Source of the DNA: Scilla litardierei
Lineage: Eukaryota; Streptophyta; Magnoliopsida; Asparagales; Asparagaceae
Reading direction: 5' to 3'
DNA length: 64,000 bases
Assembly: GCA_030789695.1 (NCBI GenBank)
Contig: CM061140.1
Location: forward strand, 174,430,319 to 174,494,318
Shown here: one piece after another, positions 1 through 10,992 of the stretch
How the letters are laid out: each line of letters starts with the position of its first letter
Numbering within the stretch: the first letter of the stretch is position 1
Notes under the pieces: generated by a model
What the model saw: only the letters and a program-made list of their open reading frames with translations
Told to the model about the DNA's origin: nothing
Databases searched by the model: none
Program-made: the position numbers and the translations under genes

Positions 1-1710
1 TTTTAGCCCTGTATTAATGGCAAGGGCTCGGCTCAAATCCGTTTATGATCACGAGTTGATGACTATTATGCTAGCGGTGCAGAAATAGACCTTACTTGCT
101 TAGTCGATGATTCATTATGCACAAATCAGAGAAGCCTCAAATATATGTTGGAGCAGCATGACTACCTAAGCTGCTAGAGTATGATTTCGAGTGTACAGAA
201 CAGTGCTAGAGAATAAGGCGACAGATGTTTTGTCCTGATAAAAGAAAAATTCCCAGTTGGTAGTCTTGTCTGTTCAAGTAATGCTCAATTGGGAGCCATT
301 ATTGCGAGAGATTGAGGCTGATGAGAAGGTGAAGATATGGGACGCCTTGCTATATGGGTCGATAGAGTACCCGATTTATTCTATAGATGGGCAGTGGTTG
401 TTGTACCAGGGACGACTGGTTTAACCTAAGACTTCTACTCACATCCCGACTATCTTACAGGAGTTCCACGAAAATGCTGTTGGGGGACACTCAGGGGTCC
501 ACCAGACTTACAGGAGATTGGCTAGGTAGCTATTTTGGGCGGGGATGAAGAGTGATGTAGAGAAGATGGTAACTAATTATGATATTTGTCAATGTCATAG
601 GCATCAAGTGATCGCTCCTAGAAGACTACTTCGGCCTCTGTCCTTACCAGATCGGGTCTGAGAGGAGGTCACGCTGGACTTTATCGAAGGATCGACTAGG
701 TCAAATGGTTATTCGTTATTCTTGTTGTGGTAAATCATATTAGCAAGTATGTGTATTTTGTGGCCCTTCGACATCCTTACACCGTGGTGACAGTTGCAGC
801 TACTTTCATAAGGGAGGTGGTGCGATTGCATAGGAATCCAAAATCCATCGTGTCAGATCTAGAACAAGTTTTTCTGAGCCACTTTTGGAGAGAGCACTTC
901 ATAATGCAGGGGACTGTACTTAAGCTGAACACACCTTATCATCCCTAGACTGAGGTTGTCAACAAAAGCATAGAGAGTTATATGTTTTGTTCTGTTTTAG
1001 AGACACCGAAGTAGTTGGCGAAGTGATTGGTATAAGCTAAGTACTGGTACAACACGTCTTATCATGCATCCACTCAAAGCACACCTTGAAAATTTTATAT
1101 GGGTGTGATCATCCACATCTGTTACACTACAACCACAGCACTACACCGGTGTCACAGGTTGAGCAGTACCTGGAGAAGATGGACAGTGTGTTAGAGGAGT
1201 TAAAGCGGCAATTAGCAAGGGCTCAACAGATTATGCAGAAGAAGGCAGATGGACATAGGATGGAGGTACAATTCGTAGTTAACGACAGAATTTATTTGAA
1301 GTTGTGGCTGTATCATTAGAGATCCCTAGCTCATCGACGAAATGAGAAGCTGGCGTCCCGATACTTCTGGCCCTATGAGATATATCCGAGGGTGGACAGT
1401 TAGAATATCGACTAAAGTTGTCGTCGGCATCGACTACACATCTAGTTTTATGTGTCATAGCTGCGCCAGGCTGTTAGGGACCACACATCATCATTACTAT
1501 CATCGACTTTGACTGAGGACATAGTGGTGATCCTAGAGCCATTAGAGCTGAGGGGCCTGTCGGTGAAATGCAGGGATCAGAGAGGTTATTGGTCTAATGA
1601 AAGAGACTTCCTAACTATGACGCTACATGAGAGCCTTTCGACGTCGTTCAGCAGCAGTTTTCATACTTTCACATTAAGTACAAGAAAACTCTTTTGGATG
1701 GAGTAATGAT
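1..1710 (+). pseudogene. Ty3/gypsy chromovirus pol remnant: RNase H, integrase, chromodomain
   Basis: Conceptual translation gives a decayed RNase H end (about 1-300), then a gypsy integrase. The HHCC zinc finger is recognisable (EFH, GGH, then CQC near 425-600). The DDE core can be traced as the D of VTLDFIEG (near 678), the D of SIVSDLEQ (near 855) and the E of TEVVNKS (near 951). At 1500-1705 a degraded chromodomain-like tail follows (LTEDIVVILEPLEL), typical of chromoviruses. Many in-frame stops and frame changes show it is dead. The element enters from the left edge of the window, so gag, protease and RT are not visible. The family assignment comes from motif recognition. Confidence 0.85.
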
Positions 1711-2367
1711 ATGATCATGACCTATCAAAGACGTCAGCGAATGCTCGAACAAGGTGCGACAAATGCAAGGAGAACCAAAATGCAAGGAGCTGAACTAATG
1801 ACAAAACTGTAATTTTAGGCATCAGTAACAATTTTGTAATTCTGAACAAATTAGTCCATTATATATATATGGCTAGGGTTATTAGTTTTCATGCTAAATT
1901 TGATAGAGAAATCTATAGAGTTAGATTAGAATCCTAGACTAGTGTAGAGTTAAGCCATCCTCTCGAATTAAATACTAGCGGTCCTCCTCTCAAAAGAGGT
2001 CAACCATCTTTCATCTTTTCCCTTTACAGTCAAGAACAGCCCCTAATTTGATCCCAAATCTCATACAGATCGTATCATACAACCCCAAAACACAAAATGG
2101 CGGGTGAACCCAATATGTTTACACGTTCATCTAACAGTCGCAAAAGTTCTATTTATGCAAAAATTTTAAATTAACGATAAGTAAATGAACGGGTAAAATC
2201 TCTTGGGTTCACTAGATATTTAGTGTTTTAAAGTTTTGGAATATGTTGATCAAAATGAACTATTTCAATCCTCCAAAGATGACAACGGGTGGAGTTTTAG
2301 AGGTGTATAAAAGTTATAATCCCATATGGCATATGATACCCTTATTATATATATGTGTGTGTGTGTG
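1711..2367. other. Non-coding stretch between gypsy remnant and MITE
   Basis: AT-rich sequence with short TA and TG runs (1859-1870 and 2350-2367). It may contain 3' untranslated or LTR sequence of the gypsy remnant, but no second LTR copy was found to prove it. No gene is seen. Confidence 0.4.
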
Positions 2368-2370
2368 AAT

Positions 2371-3026
2371 ATAGAGGTGTGCTGGCCTACGAGAGGGTGT
2401 CCTGGTGGTAAGTCATTCCACTCCAAAGCCAAGAGTCATGGGTTCAAGGCCTCTAACCTACATGGGTTGGTATTTGTTGGGGGATTATTTATCCTGGGGC
2501 TACATCTCCCCTCTCGGACTTATCCGGGGGCCGTTGAGGGTAAGGCAGTTTCTCCCCAGTTTACATAGTCTCGACCGGGCTCTCGCCTTACCCTCCTATG
2601 CCGAAGGCGGGGGGAGGGGGTTGGAAATTTTTCTGGGTTGTCAAAAAAAATATGGAGGTGTGCTGACAGCACAGGTTAGGTTCAGTTTACCTGTGCTGTC
2701 ATCACTTTGGGGGGTAAAGTATTTTTTAAAAAAAAATTGCAATGTGTTCTACAACTTGTTGGCTACCTCCCCACCAATTTTCAAGTGAATCCAACATTAT
2801 TGAGCCTTCATCCAAGCATTTCAAAAAGATTACGTTGACAGTTTCAAAACTTGAGCTCTTTTTGAAATGCATGGATAGATGCTCATAAAGTGTTGGATTA
2901 CTTGAAAATTGGTGGGGAGATAGCCAACAAATTGTAGAACACGTTGCAAAAAAAATTAAAATGTTTTTTGGCCCCCAAAATGCTGACAGCACAAGAAAAT
3001 TTCTTGTGCTGTCAGCACACCTCCAT
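2371..3026. mobile_element. Foldback MITE, interrupted by a SINE
   Basis: The ends are inverted repeats: ATRGAGGTGTGCTGACAGCA on the left (seen complete from 2652) and its reverse complement ending at 3026. The two halves pair over most of their length; for example the core CCACCAATTTTCAAG near 2773 mirrors CTTGAAAATTGGTGG near 2904. Without the SINE the element is about 375 bp. No coding capacity. No convincing outer target duplication was identified, so the superfamily is left open. Confidence 0.8.
2385..2650 (+). mobile_element. tRNA-derived SINE inserted in the MITE
   Basis: About 266 bp with a tRNA-like head. A box-A-like stretch lies around 2402-2412 and a box-B-like GGTTCAAGGCC at 2441-2451. 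A pyrimidine-rich tail ends in an A run at 2643-2650. It is flanked by a 17-bp target duplication with one mismatch, AATATRGAGGTGTGCTG (2368-2384 and 2649-2665), which is also the MITE end. This shows insertion into a pre-existing MITE. No tRNA cloverleaf is intact. Confidence 0.75.
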
Positions 3027-5186
3027 TTTCCTCTCTCACACACACATCAATTTCGATAATTACTCATCCAATTTAATTGGAACATAGTCTAATGTCGATA
3101 ATTATGATATTGATATCTTCTTGGGTACGATGGCAATGAAGCAAATGAGTTTAGTTACATATTCTCACATACTAGTAACAAGGTTATCATGATAGATATT
3201 GCTTTCGATTTCTTTAGTTATGTATCATTAATGTATCATATCGCATATTATAAAATAATTTTATCTTGTGTGGTAATAAAACAAATCAAGCATATAACTA
3301 ATTTTGTCATAAAATTGAGAAACTTAAACATGGAAGAAAGAATAATCAAATGGAAATTCTAGAAGTCTGTTTCATGCAAAATATAATACCATATAAGTAA
3401 CATTATTCACAACATAAACGTGAATCTAAACATTTTAATATTAAGTTCAACCATTCTAACAAAACATAAACATGAACCTAAACATTTTAATATAAAGTTC
3501 AACCATTCTAAACTTATATAGAGAATAGACGTGAGAAAAAAAGATTACACAGACACCCAAACACACAGAGAGGGTGAGAGTGAATGATCAGAGGAGCTAG
3601 TGAAGAGAAATAAGAGGGGGAAAGCACTCTATGAGAGGGTATCGATAGTGTTTAGCGAGACACAAAGAGGCTATATGACAATCGTGGAGGCTCGTCAAAT
3701 GTTGCAGAGACCTGACAAGCAGTAGAGATATCAGATTAAGGATTTGGGAAGGGTTCTGGGGATTTGGCATTTGCAGCAACGAAAACCAACCACAACCATG
3801 TCTCTTGCTGATTTTTACCCATTACAGTTAAAAGAAAATGGGTCCAAAGTTCAACCATGTTTAAACAGGTTTAAAGAAAATGGGACAAAATAATTACCAA
3901 TCAGATTCATCATATTAATAATCATAATTTGTGACCATATGTTACGAGGCATTCAAAATATTCCTCCGAAAAATTTCAACCCATTGAAAATCTCATTACC
4001 AAAAAAATTTGTAGCCTCATTCAAAATATTCCCACCAACAAAAAATTTTAACCACATTCATACTAATATTTAGTTTCCAGAGAGAATTTAGTTCCCTCAA
4101 AAAATTTAGTTCCTACTAAAATTTAGTTTCCTTCGGTTTAGTTCCCCCAAAATTTAAAATTTTAGTTCCTCCAAAATTTATTTCCCCACTATGTAGTTCC
4201 TCTTAAAATTTTAAATTAAAATTTCATTCCTCGAGAGAATTCAATTCCACCAAATATTTTAGTTTCTCCAAAAATTTTAGTTCCCCCAAAATTTAGTTTC
4301 CTTCAAAATTTAAAATTTTAGTTTCTCACAAAATTTAGTTCCCTTCAGATTTAGATTCTCCCAAAATTTTAGTGATTTTCTCACAAAATTTTCATAAATT
4401 CACGTCCTAACCCTAACCGTTGATTCCTTAATATTAAATCTTAACTGTCTTTCTACCATCTCTTTATACTAGTCAGCAAACTCATCCAAAACATCATTCA
4501 TTTGTATAATAGATATGATACTACAAGCAAATTAGCCAACAATATGGACATCCAATATATATTGATTTTGACCATTATCATTTTGTACAAATTGTATGGG
4601 TTGATACAGCTCGTATACGTATATTGTCTGATATCGATAACTATGTTATCCTTCTACTCAAAAACTACATCTCATTCAGTATGATGGCAATGAACCATAT
4701 GATGGGTTTAGTTAGATATTTCTCACAAATAAGTAACAAACTGATTGTGATAAAAAAACCATATGCTATATATCACCTTTTGATAATTTCAATAAGAAAT
4801 TGGTTATAATTAAACTTTTTAACATCATTGCTCTTAATTTTAGTCAGATTCTTCTCAGCCATACTCGTTTGTATTTTAATGTTCCGTATGCATTCTCATT
4901 CTTACTGTTTTCCATCGCCCTCTCTCTTATCTCTTCGAATAGCATTATAACCTTATCATCAAATTTTTCTTATCATCGTGTATTAGTCACTCGGAAGTCC
5001 CGATGGTGACTACTCTCCCAACTCCCTACCGGAAAAAAGGGAGGGAAGGTGATCGACTTGTCAAATGTATTAGAAATTAAACTTTGGGTCCTAAAAGACA
5101 CATTCTCCTCCATTGGGCTCCTATCAACATGATTGTTTAAGAATTCACAAGATAACAAATAGCCAAACTATGAAATTTCTATGAAA
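3027..5186. other. AT-rich non-coding DNA downstream of RUS exon 1
   Basis: No exon, TE domain or RNA gene recognised apart from the degenerate AT-rich repeat tract listed separately. It was read on the minus strand for the conserved DUF647 continuation expected after the RUS exon; none was found. Confidence 0.5.
4060..4390. repeat. Degenerate AAAATTTAGTTCC tandem tract
   Basis: Around fifteen imperfect copies of a short unit like TTTAGTTCCCCCAAAATT, spaced about 15-30 bp. The tract is AT-rich with C clusters. It looks like a decayed minisatellite. Confidence 0.6.
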
Positions 5187-5213
5187 TCAAAACAGCATAG
5201 TACTATAAAATAC

Positions 5214-5972
5214 CTGAGTGGCGAGGACTCCATTAATCTGGCTGGCGATGCCCTGGAGAGCTCTCCAGAGAGAATACGGCAGATAGTCGCTGCTCACGCT
5301 GCTCGGATATCCCTCGGGCAGCATCAGGTTCAAGAAAAGATCCCTGCACTGCCGCCAACAAGATTCCAACCCACGATGAAGGGACTCGCCCCTCTCCTCA
5401 ACAACGACAAAGGAATCGGCGGCTGGATTGGGGACGAGCCTCGTCCACTGGCCTCCCCTGATCTCCCACACTCCGCTGACTATGGCACGAGCGAGGGCCG
5501 GACCTTCAAAAACGAGAAGAAAAACGAGGAAGAGGGGGATAGGACCCCACGACAATCCGTCTGGATCGAATGGTCCGTCGCCGTACCACCACCGCCGGAA
5601 CCACCAACCCGACCCGCTCCCATTGTTGCCGTTATGGTCGCCTCCGCCGTTATCGTCGTCGGCGCCATGAGGAGGCGGCGGGGAGATAAACTGGAAGCGT
5701 GACTTCGGGAGGTTAGGGTTAGGGGATAAAAAGGAGGGCGAGGGTTTTTGACGAGGTTTTGGGGAGGCCAAAGAAATGGAAATTAACTTGAAGCGGTAAC
5801 TAGAAGATGAAAGAAGACGATGACTATGATTAGGGGAACGCAGCGGCGGCGACGGTGGGAGAAATTGGTGGTGGTGGGGATGCCGCCCTAATCCCAAAAT
5901 GACGCTGCTGCTCATTGGACGCCCGCCGCCTACCTCGCTCAAACACGTCCCCTTGGCGGCTGCGCGAAGCAC
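5214..5972 (-). CDS. Protein root UVB sensitive (RUS/DUF647), exon 1 only, RUS1-like
   Basis: Encodes 253 residues up to a splice donor (CAG|GTATTTTATAG; GT at 5213-5212), phase 0. The N-terminus is rich in Ser, Pro and Arg, as expected for a plastid transit peptide. A Gly/Asn-rich stretch follows, then a hydrophobic segment with PIPLFLVFLLVFEGPALA. The C-terminal part carries the diagnostic start of DUF647: LPEGYPSSVSSDYLPYSLW and then LQGIASQINGVLATQ. RUS proteins (about 400-600 aa) act in UV-B sensing and vitamin B6 homeostasis, and RUS1 is chloroplast-targeted; this layout fits RUS1 best. An alternative start is Met20 (5915). The next exon should begin with a conserved small/hydrophobic segment but is not visible in 1-5213. 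Either intron 1 exceeds 5.2 kb or the gene is truncated. Confidence 0.85.
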
Positions 5973-6109
5973 CTCCCTTGTTATTATTACACTGTTTGCT
6001 TAATTATAGTGTTTACTTAATTCATTTTCAGACCGTTAATTTTAACGACGATGATTAAAATAGTTCCGGCTTTAAAATTGAAAAAAAAAAATCTGAACTG
6101 TTACTAAAC

Positions 6110-6240
6110 CTTTGCCGCCAAAGGACGCCCTCGCTTGCTGTGCTGCGAGGCCATCCGGGTTCGATCCCGGGTGCATGGCGTCCCCACGCGCGCCCCTTGC
6201 CAACGTTCCGAAGAACCAAAAAAAAAACAAGGCTTTGCCG
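6110..6240 (+). mobile_element. Short SINE-like element with intact box B
   Basis: Box B GGTTCGATCCC is perfect at 6158-6168, followed by a short body and an A run near 6218-6227. The 8-bp repeat CTTTGCCG flanks it (6110-6117 and 6233-6240), consistent with a target duplication. A full tRNA cloverleaf cannot be drawn, so it is called SINE rather than tRNA gene. Confidence 0.55.
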
Positions 6241-6258
6241 TTTGCCGGATTAACCTGT

Positions 6259-6632
6259 TCTTTTGTTGGAAAGTTGAAATGGAAATGATGTGGAGTTGTG
6301 GAATCTGAGGAAAGAGAAAATGGAGTTTTTTGTTCTTTTGGGTAGAATAGACTATGGAAAGTGTGGTTTGGAATGTAAAGTGTGGCTCTTTCTCTAATCT
6401 TGTGTTCTTTTGGGAATGGAAAGTTGGAATGAGAAAGTGGAAAGATTGTGAGTTGGGAGGAGAGAGAGAAAGAGAGATGAGAGTGTGTGTCCCACTTACC
6501 CCCTCTATTTCCATGCATACCCAAGCTTTCCTCCCAAATTCGGTGGAATACAAAATGACTTGTGTTCCACAATTTTTGACTCCACGTCGGATTCCATACC
6601 CAATTTTTCAACTGGCCAAAAGAACACGAAAT
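6259..6632. mobile_element. Possible MITE with TGTTCTTTTG ends
   Basis: TGTTCTTTTG near 6261 with the following GGAAAGTTGAAATGG pairs with the reverse complement of the sequence near 6590-6622. Two further TGTTCTTTTGGG copies lie inside. No target duplication was found, so boundaries are approximate. Confidence 0.35.
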
Positions 6633-7255
6633 TGGAATAGAGCAAGGAAACTTGCTGCCCAGTAGATGAATAGTGTAAAATGAGCCATTCTCAGCTCTAT
6701 TCCATGCAAAAGTAGAGCAAAAGTCGAAAAGTTTTGACAATTGGAAGCAACGTGAGTTCAGCGGGATCGGGTTGGCTCCTACGAGTGTAGGGCTGTGTAA
6801 TCGTCCAACGCGACGTGAACCGTTCGATCAAACCTTTTTTTTTTCATTCTTTGTGTGGGAGAAAGGAGGGTTGTATGAAAAGATAGGTGGTACTGAAATA
6901 GGAAACTGAAAGCGAGCACCAGAGTTTTCGCACGAGGTTTTTGGGTCGGTGAAGCATACCTTAGGTCCTTAACCACTGTATTTTACATGTATTTATAGTT
7001 ATAGGAAGTTTGCTAATGAATTGTATCGAGGGGTAAGCTAGGTTGAGGTCAGTTTGTATACTGAGGCATACCCTTAAGTCAGACTCCCATGTGTGTATAC
7101 ATTCCAGCAGATACGGAGGAATCCCCTTTAGATTCGAGGTTATGGTGTCCTTTTGAAGGAAAAATGAGGTAACGAAGAATGTAATAAAAATAGACTATAA
7201 TGTTTGACAGAAAATGAAATGTAATAGATACTGCAACATATAATAGATACTGGAT
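6633..7255. other. Non-coding gap
   Basis: Nothing recognisable beyond a possible inverted pair of CTCTATTCC-like words near 6640 and 6695. Confidence 0.4.
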
Positions 7256-7627
7256 ATCAAATGACTCCCAAAAATAACCCCCAAAAATGACCCCCTATCA
7301 AAAATCATATGCCCCACATTTTTTCGGAAGATCCGAACCGTTCATCTTGATCTTCATCCTCTAAATACATGACCCACCAATTTTCAACCCGATCACATGT
7401 GTTTTGCTCGTTCATAAACCATTCGCAAAAGTTGTGTTCATGCAAAACCGTTAAATTTGGGTCGGATGGATGAACATGCAAAACACATGGGATCGTGTTG
7501 AAAATTGGTTGGTCAGATATTTAGAGGGTGGAGATCACGATGAACGGTTCGGATCTCCCGAAAAAATGGGGGCATAAGATTTTTGATAGGGGGTCATTTT
7601 TGGGGTTATTTTTGGGAGTCATTTGAT
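7256..7627. mobile_element. Foldback MITE, about 370 bp
   Basis: Long inverted repeats: ATCAAATGACTCCCAAAAAT at the left end is mirrored exactly by the right end (to 7626). Pairing continues inward through GATCCGAACCGTTCAT and its complement and through CCAATTTTCAAC. No ORF. No clear target duplication outside the inverted repeats. Confidence 0.85.
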
Positions 7628-7760
7628 CCCTCCTCTTAAATGAATTAAATAATTTTGCAAAAATATATGCTATATGATCTTGTGCTGGAAATTAGGTAAA
7701 ACACATGCTTATTATGGTAACTATCTCACTATTAAAGCAAAACTTCGGCTGTTTTGCTCT

Positions 7761-8171
7761 TGTTAAGCGGTAGTGTCACTTTGTTCATGCGATATGTATG
7801 AGATCGATACAGTTTACTTATGGTAAAATATGAAATTTGTAGATGAGGATGGCTACTTTCGTCTTAGGAGTTCGCAATCGAGGAGCGAACAAAGCCCTCT
7901 AAGGCACTGTGAATTCTGTCCACCTCGTGGGACAATGGATTTCAATGTTGAAGGCCCTATGTCATGAAAACACATCCTTTCTAGTGAAGCAAAAAAGCAT
8001 GTTTTATGGATATGGTAGTATTGGTGTTGTGAATGGATATGAACCCGGGTTGGTTAGGATTGTGGGCTATCTTAAAGATATGCCTATACCCATGTATCTT
8101 ATCTTTGTACTTTACATATTGCCTATAAATAAAGGGCCATGAGCTTCTCCCCCAATGGTTGATTCATAACA
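7761..8171 (+). mobile_element. Candidate 5' LTR of copia copy C
   Basis: Begins TGTTA and ends TAACA immediately before a primer-site-like sequence. It carries a TATA-like CCTATAAATAAAG near 8120, as LTR promoters do. No second LTR copy is present in the window, so the left boundary rests only on the short inverted ends. Confidence 0.35.
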
Positions 8172-8190
8172 CGTTATCAGCACGAGCCTC
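8166..8190 (+). other. Primer-binding-site-like motif of copia copy C
   Basis: The motif ACACGTTATCAGCACGAG sits at the start of the internal region. A matching form, CACATTATCAGCAC, lies just inside the 5' LTR of copia A on the opposite strand (42272-42285). This supports homologous leaders. Confidence 0.6.
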
Positions 8191-8510
8191 TAAACAAAAT
8201 TTTTCCACAAAAAGTCGATCGTTGCGAAAGCGAAGAAAGGCGAAGATCCATGTGCGCGGCGTCAAGCTTCATCAAACGAGTGTCGTCACCCGCGTAGGCT
8301 TCGTTCAACCGTCGTTATATTCAGAGGACGGATATAGAGGTAAAACTCGCTTAAAATGTCATTTTTATCATACGTATGATTGTTTTCTCCATAGAGCTCG
8401 CAAGATCGAAGTGGAATCTTGGCTAATCGCCAAAAAATCATGTTTTTAACATACTCAAATCTGAAAATAATTGGGTAATAGGGTTCTTTTTAACCATAGT
8501 CTTGCTGCCT

Positions 8511-8740
8511 CCCCCCCCCCCCCCCCCCCTCCTCGTGTTAACGTCGACTCCCCCCTTCGCCGTCCGTCCAATCCCCCCCCCCCCCCCCCGGGTGGGAGGC
8601 GACGCTTGTCGCCGCCCCCCCCCCCCCCCCCCAAGGGGGGCGCCGTCGCTGTTCCCCCCACCCCACCCCAAAGTGTGGGCCGGCGCTTTGGCGCCGTTCG
8701 CCCCCCCCCCCCCCCCCCCCCAAGGGGGGCGCCGCTGTTT
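8511..8740 (+). repeat. Poly-C blocks with CCCAAGGGGGGCG hairpins
   Basis: Four C runs of roughly 15-20 bases alternate with short G runs and GCGCCGTCG-like linkers. C and G runs can pair into hairpins, and the G-rich strand could form quadruplexes. Run lengths may be affected by sequencing or assembly. Counterpart in copia A at 40640-41150. Confidence 0.7.
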
Positions 8741-8811
8741 CCCCAGCAACAACCGACGGTGACGGTGGCAAACCCTAGCCGCAGCCGCAGCCGCCCCGCA
8801 ACCCCTAAACT

Positions 8812-8960
8812 CTAATGGGCCTGAAGCCCATACACAAAAAAAATCGTTGTTTTAAGCCTTGCGGGCCTGAAGCCCGCAAGTAAACTGCGGTCCTCAGGCC
8901 CGCATGCCTATTGATTCAAATAATAATAATAAGACTAATGGCCTGAAGCCCGCAGACCAG
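8812..8960 (+). repeat. GGGCCTGAAGCCC palindromes in leader
   Basis: Three or four short imperfect palindromes (near 8816, 8863, 8893, 8940), each GGGCCTGAAGCCC-like, spaced about 30-50 bp. Homologous to the longer array in copia A. Confidence 0.65.
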
Positions 8961-9877
8961 TGTTTTTCTGGAAAAAAAACAGAGAAATGGCGGAGCGCTA
9001 TAAATAAGCTTTAAAAGCTTTTTGGGCTAAAAATTGATTAAAAATGTCGTGTTGGGACCTAAAAATTCATGAAAAATCATGTTTAATTATGTAGCTATAA
9101 GTGGATTTTTTTGGGATAAATTGGGGATGATTTAAAAACGAAAACTTTTTCATTTCATGAAGCACATGTCAAATATTGGGCTCTTTTTCAATCTTTTTGA
9201 ATAAACCCAATCAGCACAACCTATGCATTAAATGATTTCCTCTGTAGAATCATTAATATATGTTTTGCATCATTTTGGCTTATTCTATGGATAAACTATG
9301 TATGGTTGTGCATATTTTTTAAAACTTAATAATTAGGAAGATCATGTGACCCCTCTGACGTTAGTCGGCTAACCTAACAGTGTATGACGTTGCCTAGTGG
9401 TCCAATAATTATTAAGTAATTACATTGTTTATCCCTCTCTGCAAATATAAGTGCATGTGATGCATGTGATGAAAATGTCTGCTGAAAATGTTTGATGAGC
9501 ACAAAATTTTGCATGAATGGCTAATTGCAATTTTGGATCGGCTGTTTAAGTCCCACATTTTATTTTCATGCACTTTTCTTTTACTTTTAAGAGAAATTGT
9601 AGTTAGAAATTTATGTAAATGTCCAAGACCGAAGACCACTTTCCATGGACGAAGTCCACAATTGAAGCTGAATATTTTATATGGGACCCACGGGATTTCC
9701 AAAGTTGTAATTTCTTTTTTAAAGCTTTCATTTGTGTAATATGGACCGTAATGGGACTTTGGACTGTAATGGGACTTTGGACTTTTTATTTATGTGGGAC
9801 TGACCGATCCACGCAATTAGCTATTCATATTAAAATTGCCTCCGCGTGACAATGTTTATTGTTTAAATTACTAATTC

Positions 9878-10862
9878 ATGCAAATTTGTGCTCTGCTACA
9901 TAAAATAGCTAAAATCGCAAGTGTCGATTTCGAAGTGCTGGATGCATCAGGATGAACTAGTTGAGCTGGCAGCTCGATGTAAAGTTCCATCTGCAGGCTA
10001 AGTCCCTTATTTCTGATGTGACAAAGAATGAAAATGTAAGCGATATAGAAAAGGTGCAAGCCATTGTCTATATTCGCCGTCATGTGGACAAGACCCTTAA
10101 GGCTGAATACCTTACGGTTGAAGTTCTATTTGAGTTGTGGACTGCCCTTAAGGACAGGTATAAACATCAGAAAGATGTTATAGTACCAAGGGCATGATAC
10201 GAGTGGGAGAAACTGAGACTGCAGGACGTTAAGTCCATAGCTGAGTACAACTCAGCTCTTTTTAGCATCACCTCATGCTTGAAGTTGTGTGGTGAAAAAG
10301 TCTCAGAAGGTTGCATGCTGGAAAAGACGTACACGTCTTTCCATGAGAAAGATACGATAATTATGCAGCAATACCGTGAACGAAAGTTCACCAAGTATTC
10401 TGAGCTGCTGTCATGTTTACTCATAGCTGAACAAAACAGAGAGTTTCTCCTCGCCACTCATAACATGCGCCCCATGGCACTGCCACCTCCCAGAAGCTCA
10501 TAATGCCTCTTCTTCTCGAAAGAAGAGAGACAATAAAAGAAAAAAAGACCACAGAAAGGGGACAGAACAAAAGGGCTAGGGGCCAAGTCCTGCATCGAAG
10601 AAATGAAGGAAAGCGCAAGTTCACCTGGCGCAGAAATGACAACAAGAAGAATGATGCACTCCCACCCAACAGGGATTGGGAAGACCAGTGACATAGCTAT
10701 GGCATGAAAGGCCACTGGTCAAGAGCGTGCCAAACTCCGCATCATCTCTAGGAATTGTATAAAGAAAACAAGAAAAAGAAAGCTGAAACAAACCTGGTGA
10801 TATCTGATGCTCCAGTCAAGTTTTCAGCTGACGACTTCGAAATTGATGACCTGCTAGATTAG
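9878..10862 (+). pseudogene. Copia copy C gag (decayed)
   Basis: Matches the gag of copia A (38388-39394): KIASVDFEVLDASG, YIRRHVDKTLKAEYLTVE, SLFSITSCLKLCGEKVSE-like and QQYRERKFTKYSELLSCLL. It is broken by stops near 9955, 10196, 10501 and 10689. The zinc knuckle is damaged: the first Cys position is a stop and the second is Tyr (HSYGMKGHW). The product ended at DDLLD, as in copia A. Confidence 0.85.
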
Positions 10863-10992
10863 CTTTCTACTTTTATCTTAGCATATTGTCTAGAACATTC
10901 CATGTTATGAGAGCTTTCATAGTATGTGATTTTGAATTTGAATAAATAAAGTTTATGTTCCTGAAATACAAATGTTTTATTCATCGTTATAG

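Larger units (their letters stand above)
8172..9877 (+). other. Untranslated leader of copia copy C
   Basis: Lies between the primer-site motif and gag. It holds a C-run/hairpin block (8511-8740), a set of GGGCCTGAAGCCC palindromes (8812-8960) and AT-rich sequence. TTAGTCGGCTAACCTAAC near 9360 matches, in reverse complement, the leader of copia A near 39875. No gene. Confidence 0.6.

Noticed and set aside
1086..1319. Separate small gene (MKILYGCDHPHLL)
   Set aside because: It is a frame-shifted continuation of the gypsy integrase C-terminal region, not an independent gene.
5181..5702. 173-codon plus-strand open frame
   Set aside because: Antisense shadow of the RUS exon, which has clear DUF647 homology on minus.
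6118..6190. Possible tRNA gene (perfect box B)
   Set aside because: No acceptable box A or cloverleaf; A-rich tail and flanking 8-bp repeat fit a SINE.
8438..8815. Pro- or Gly-rich open frames
   Set aside because: Same cause: poly-C blocks in the copia C leader.
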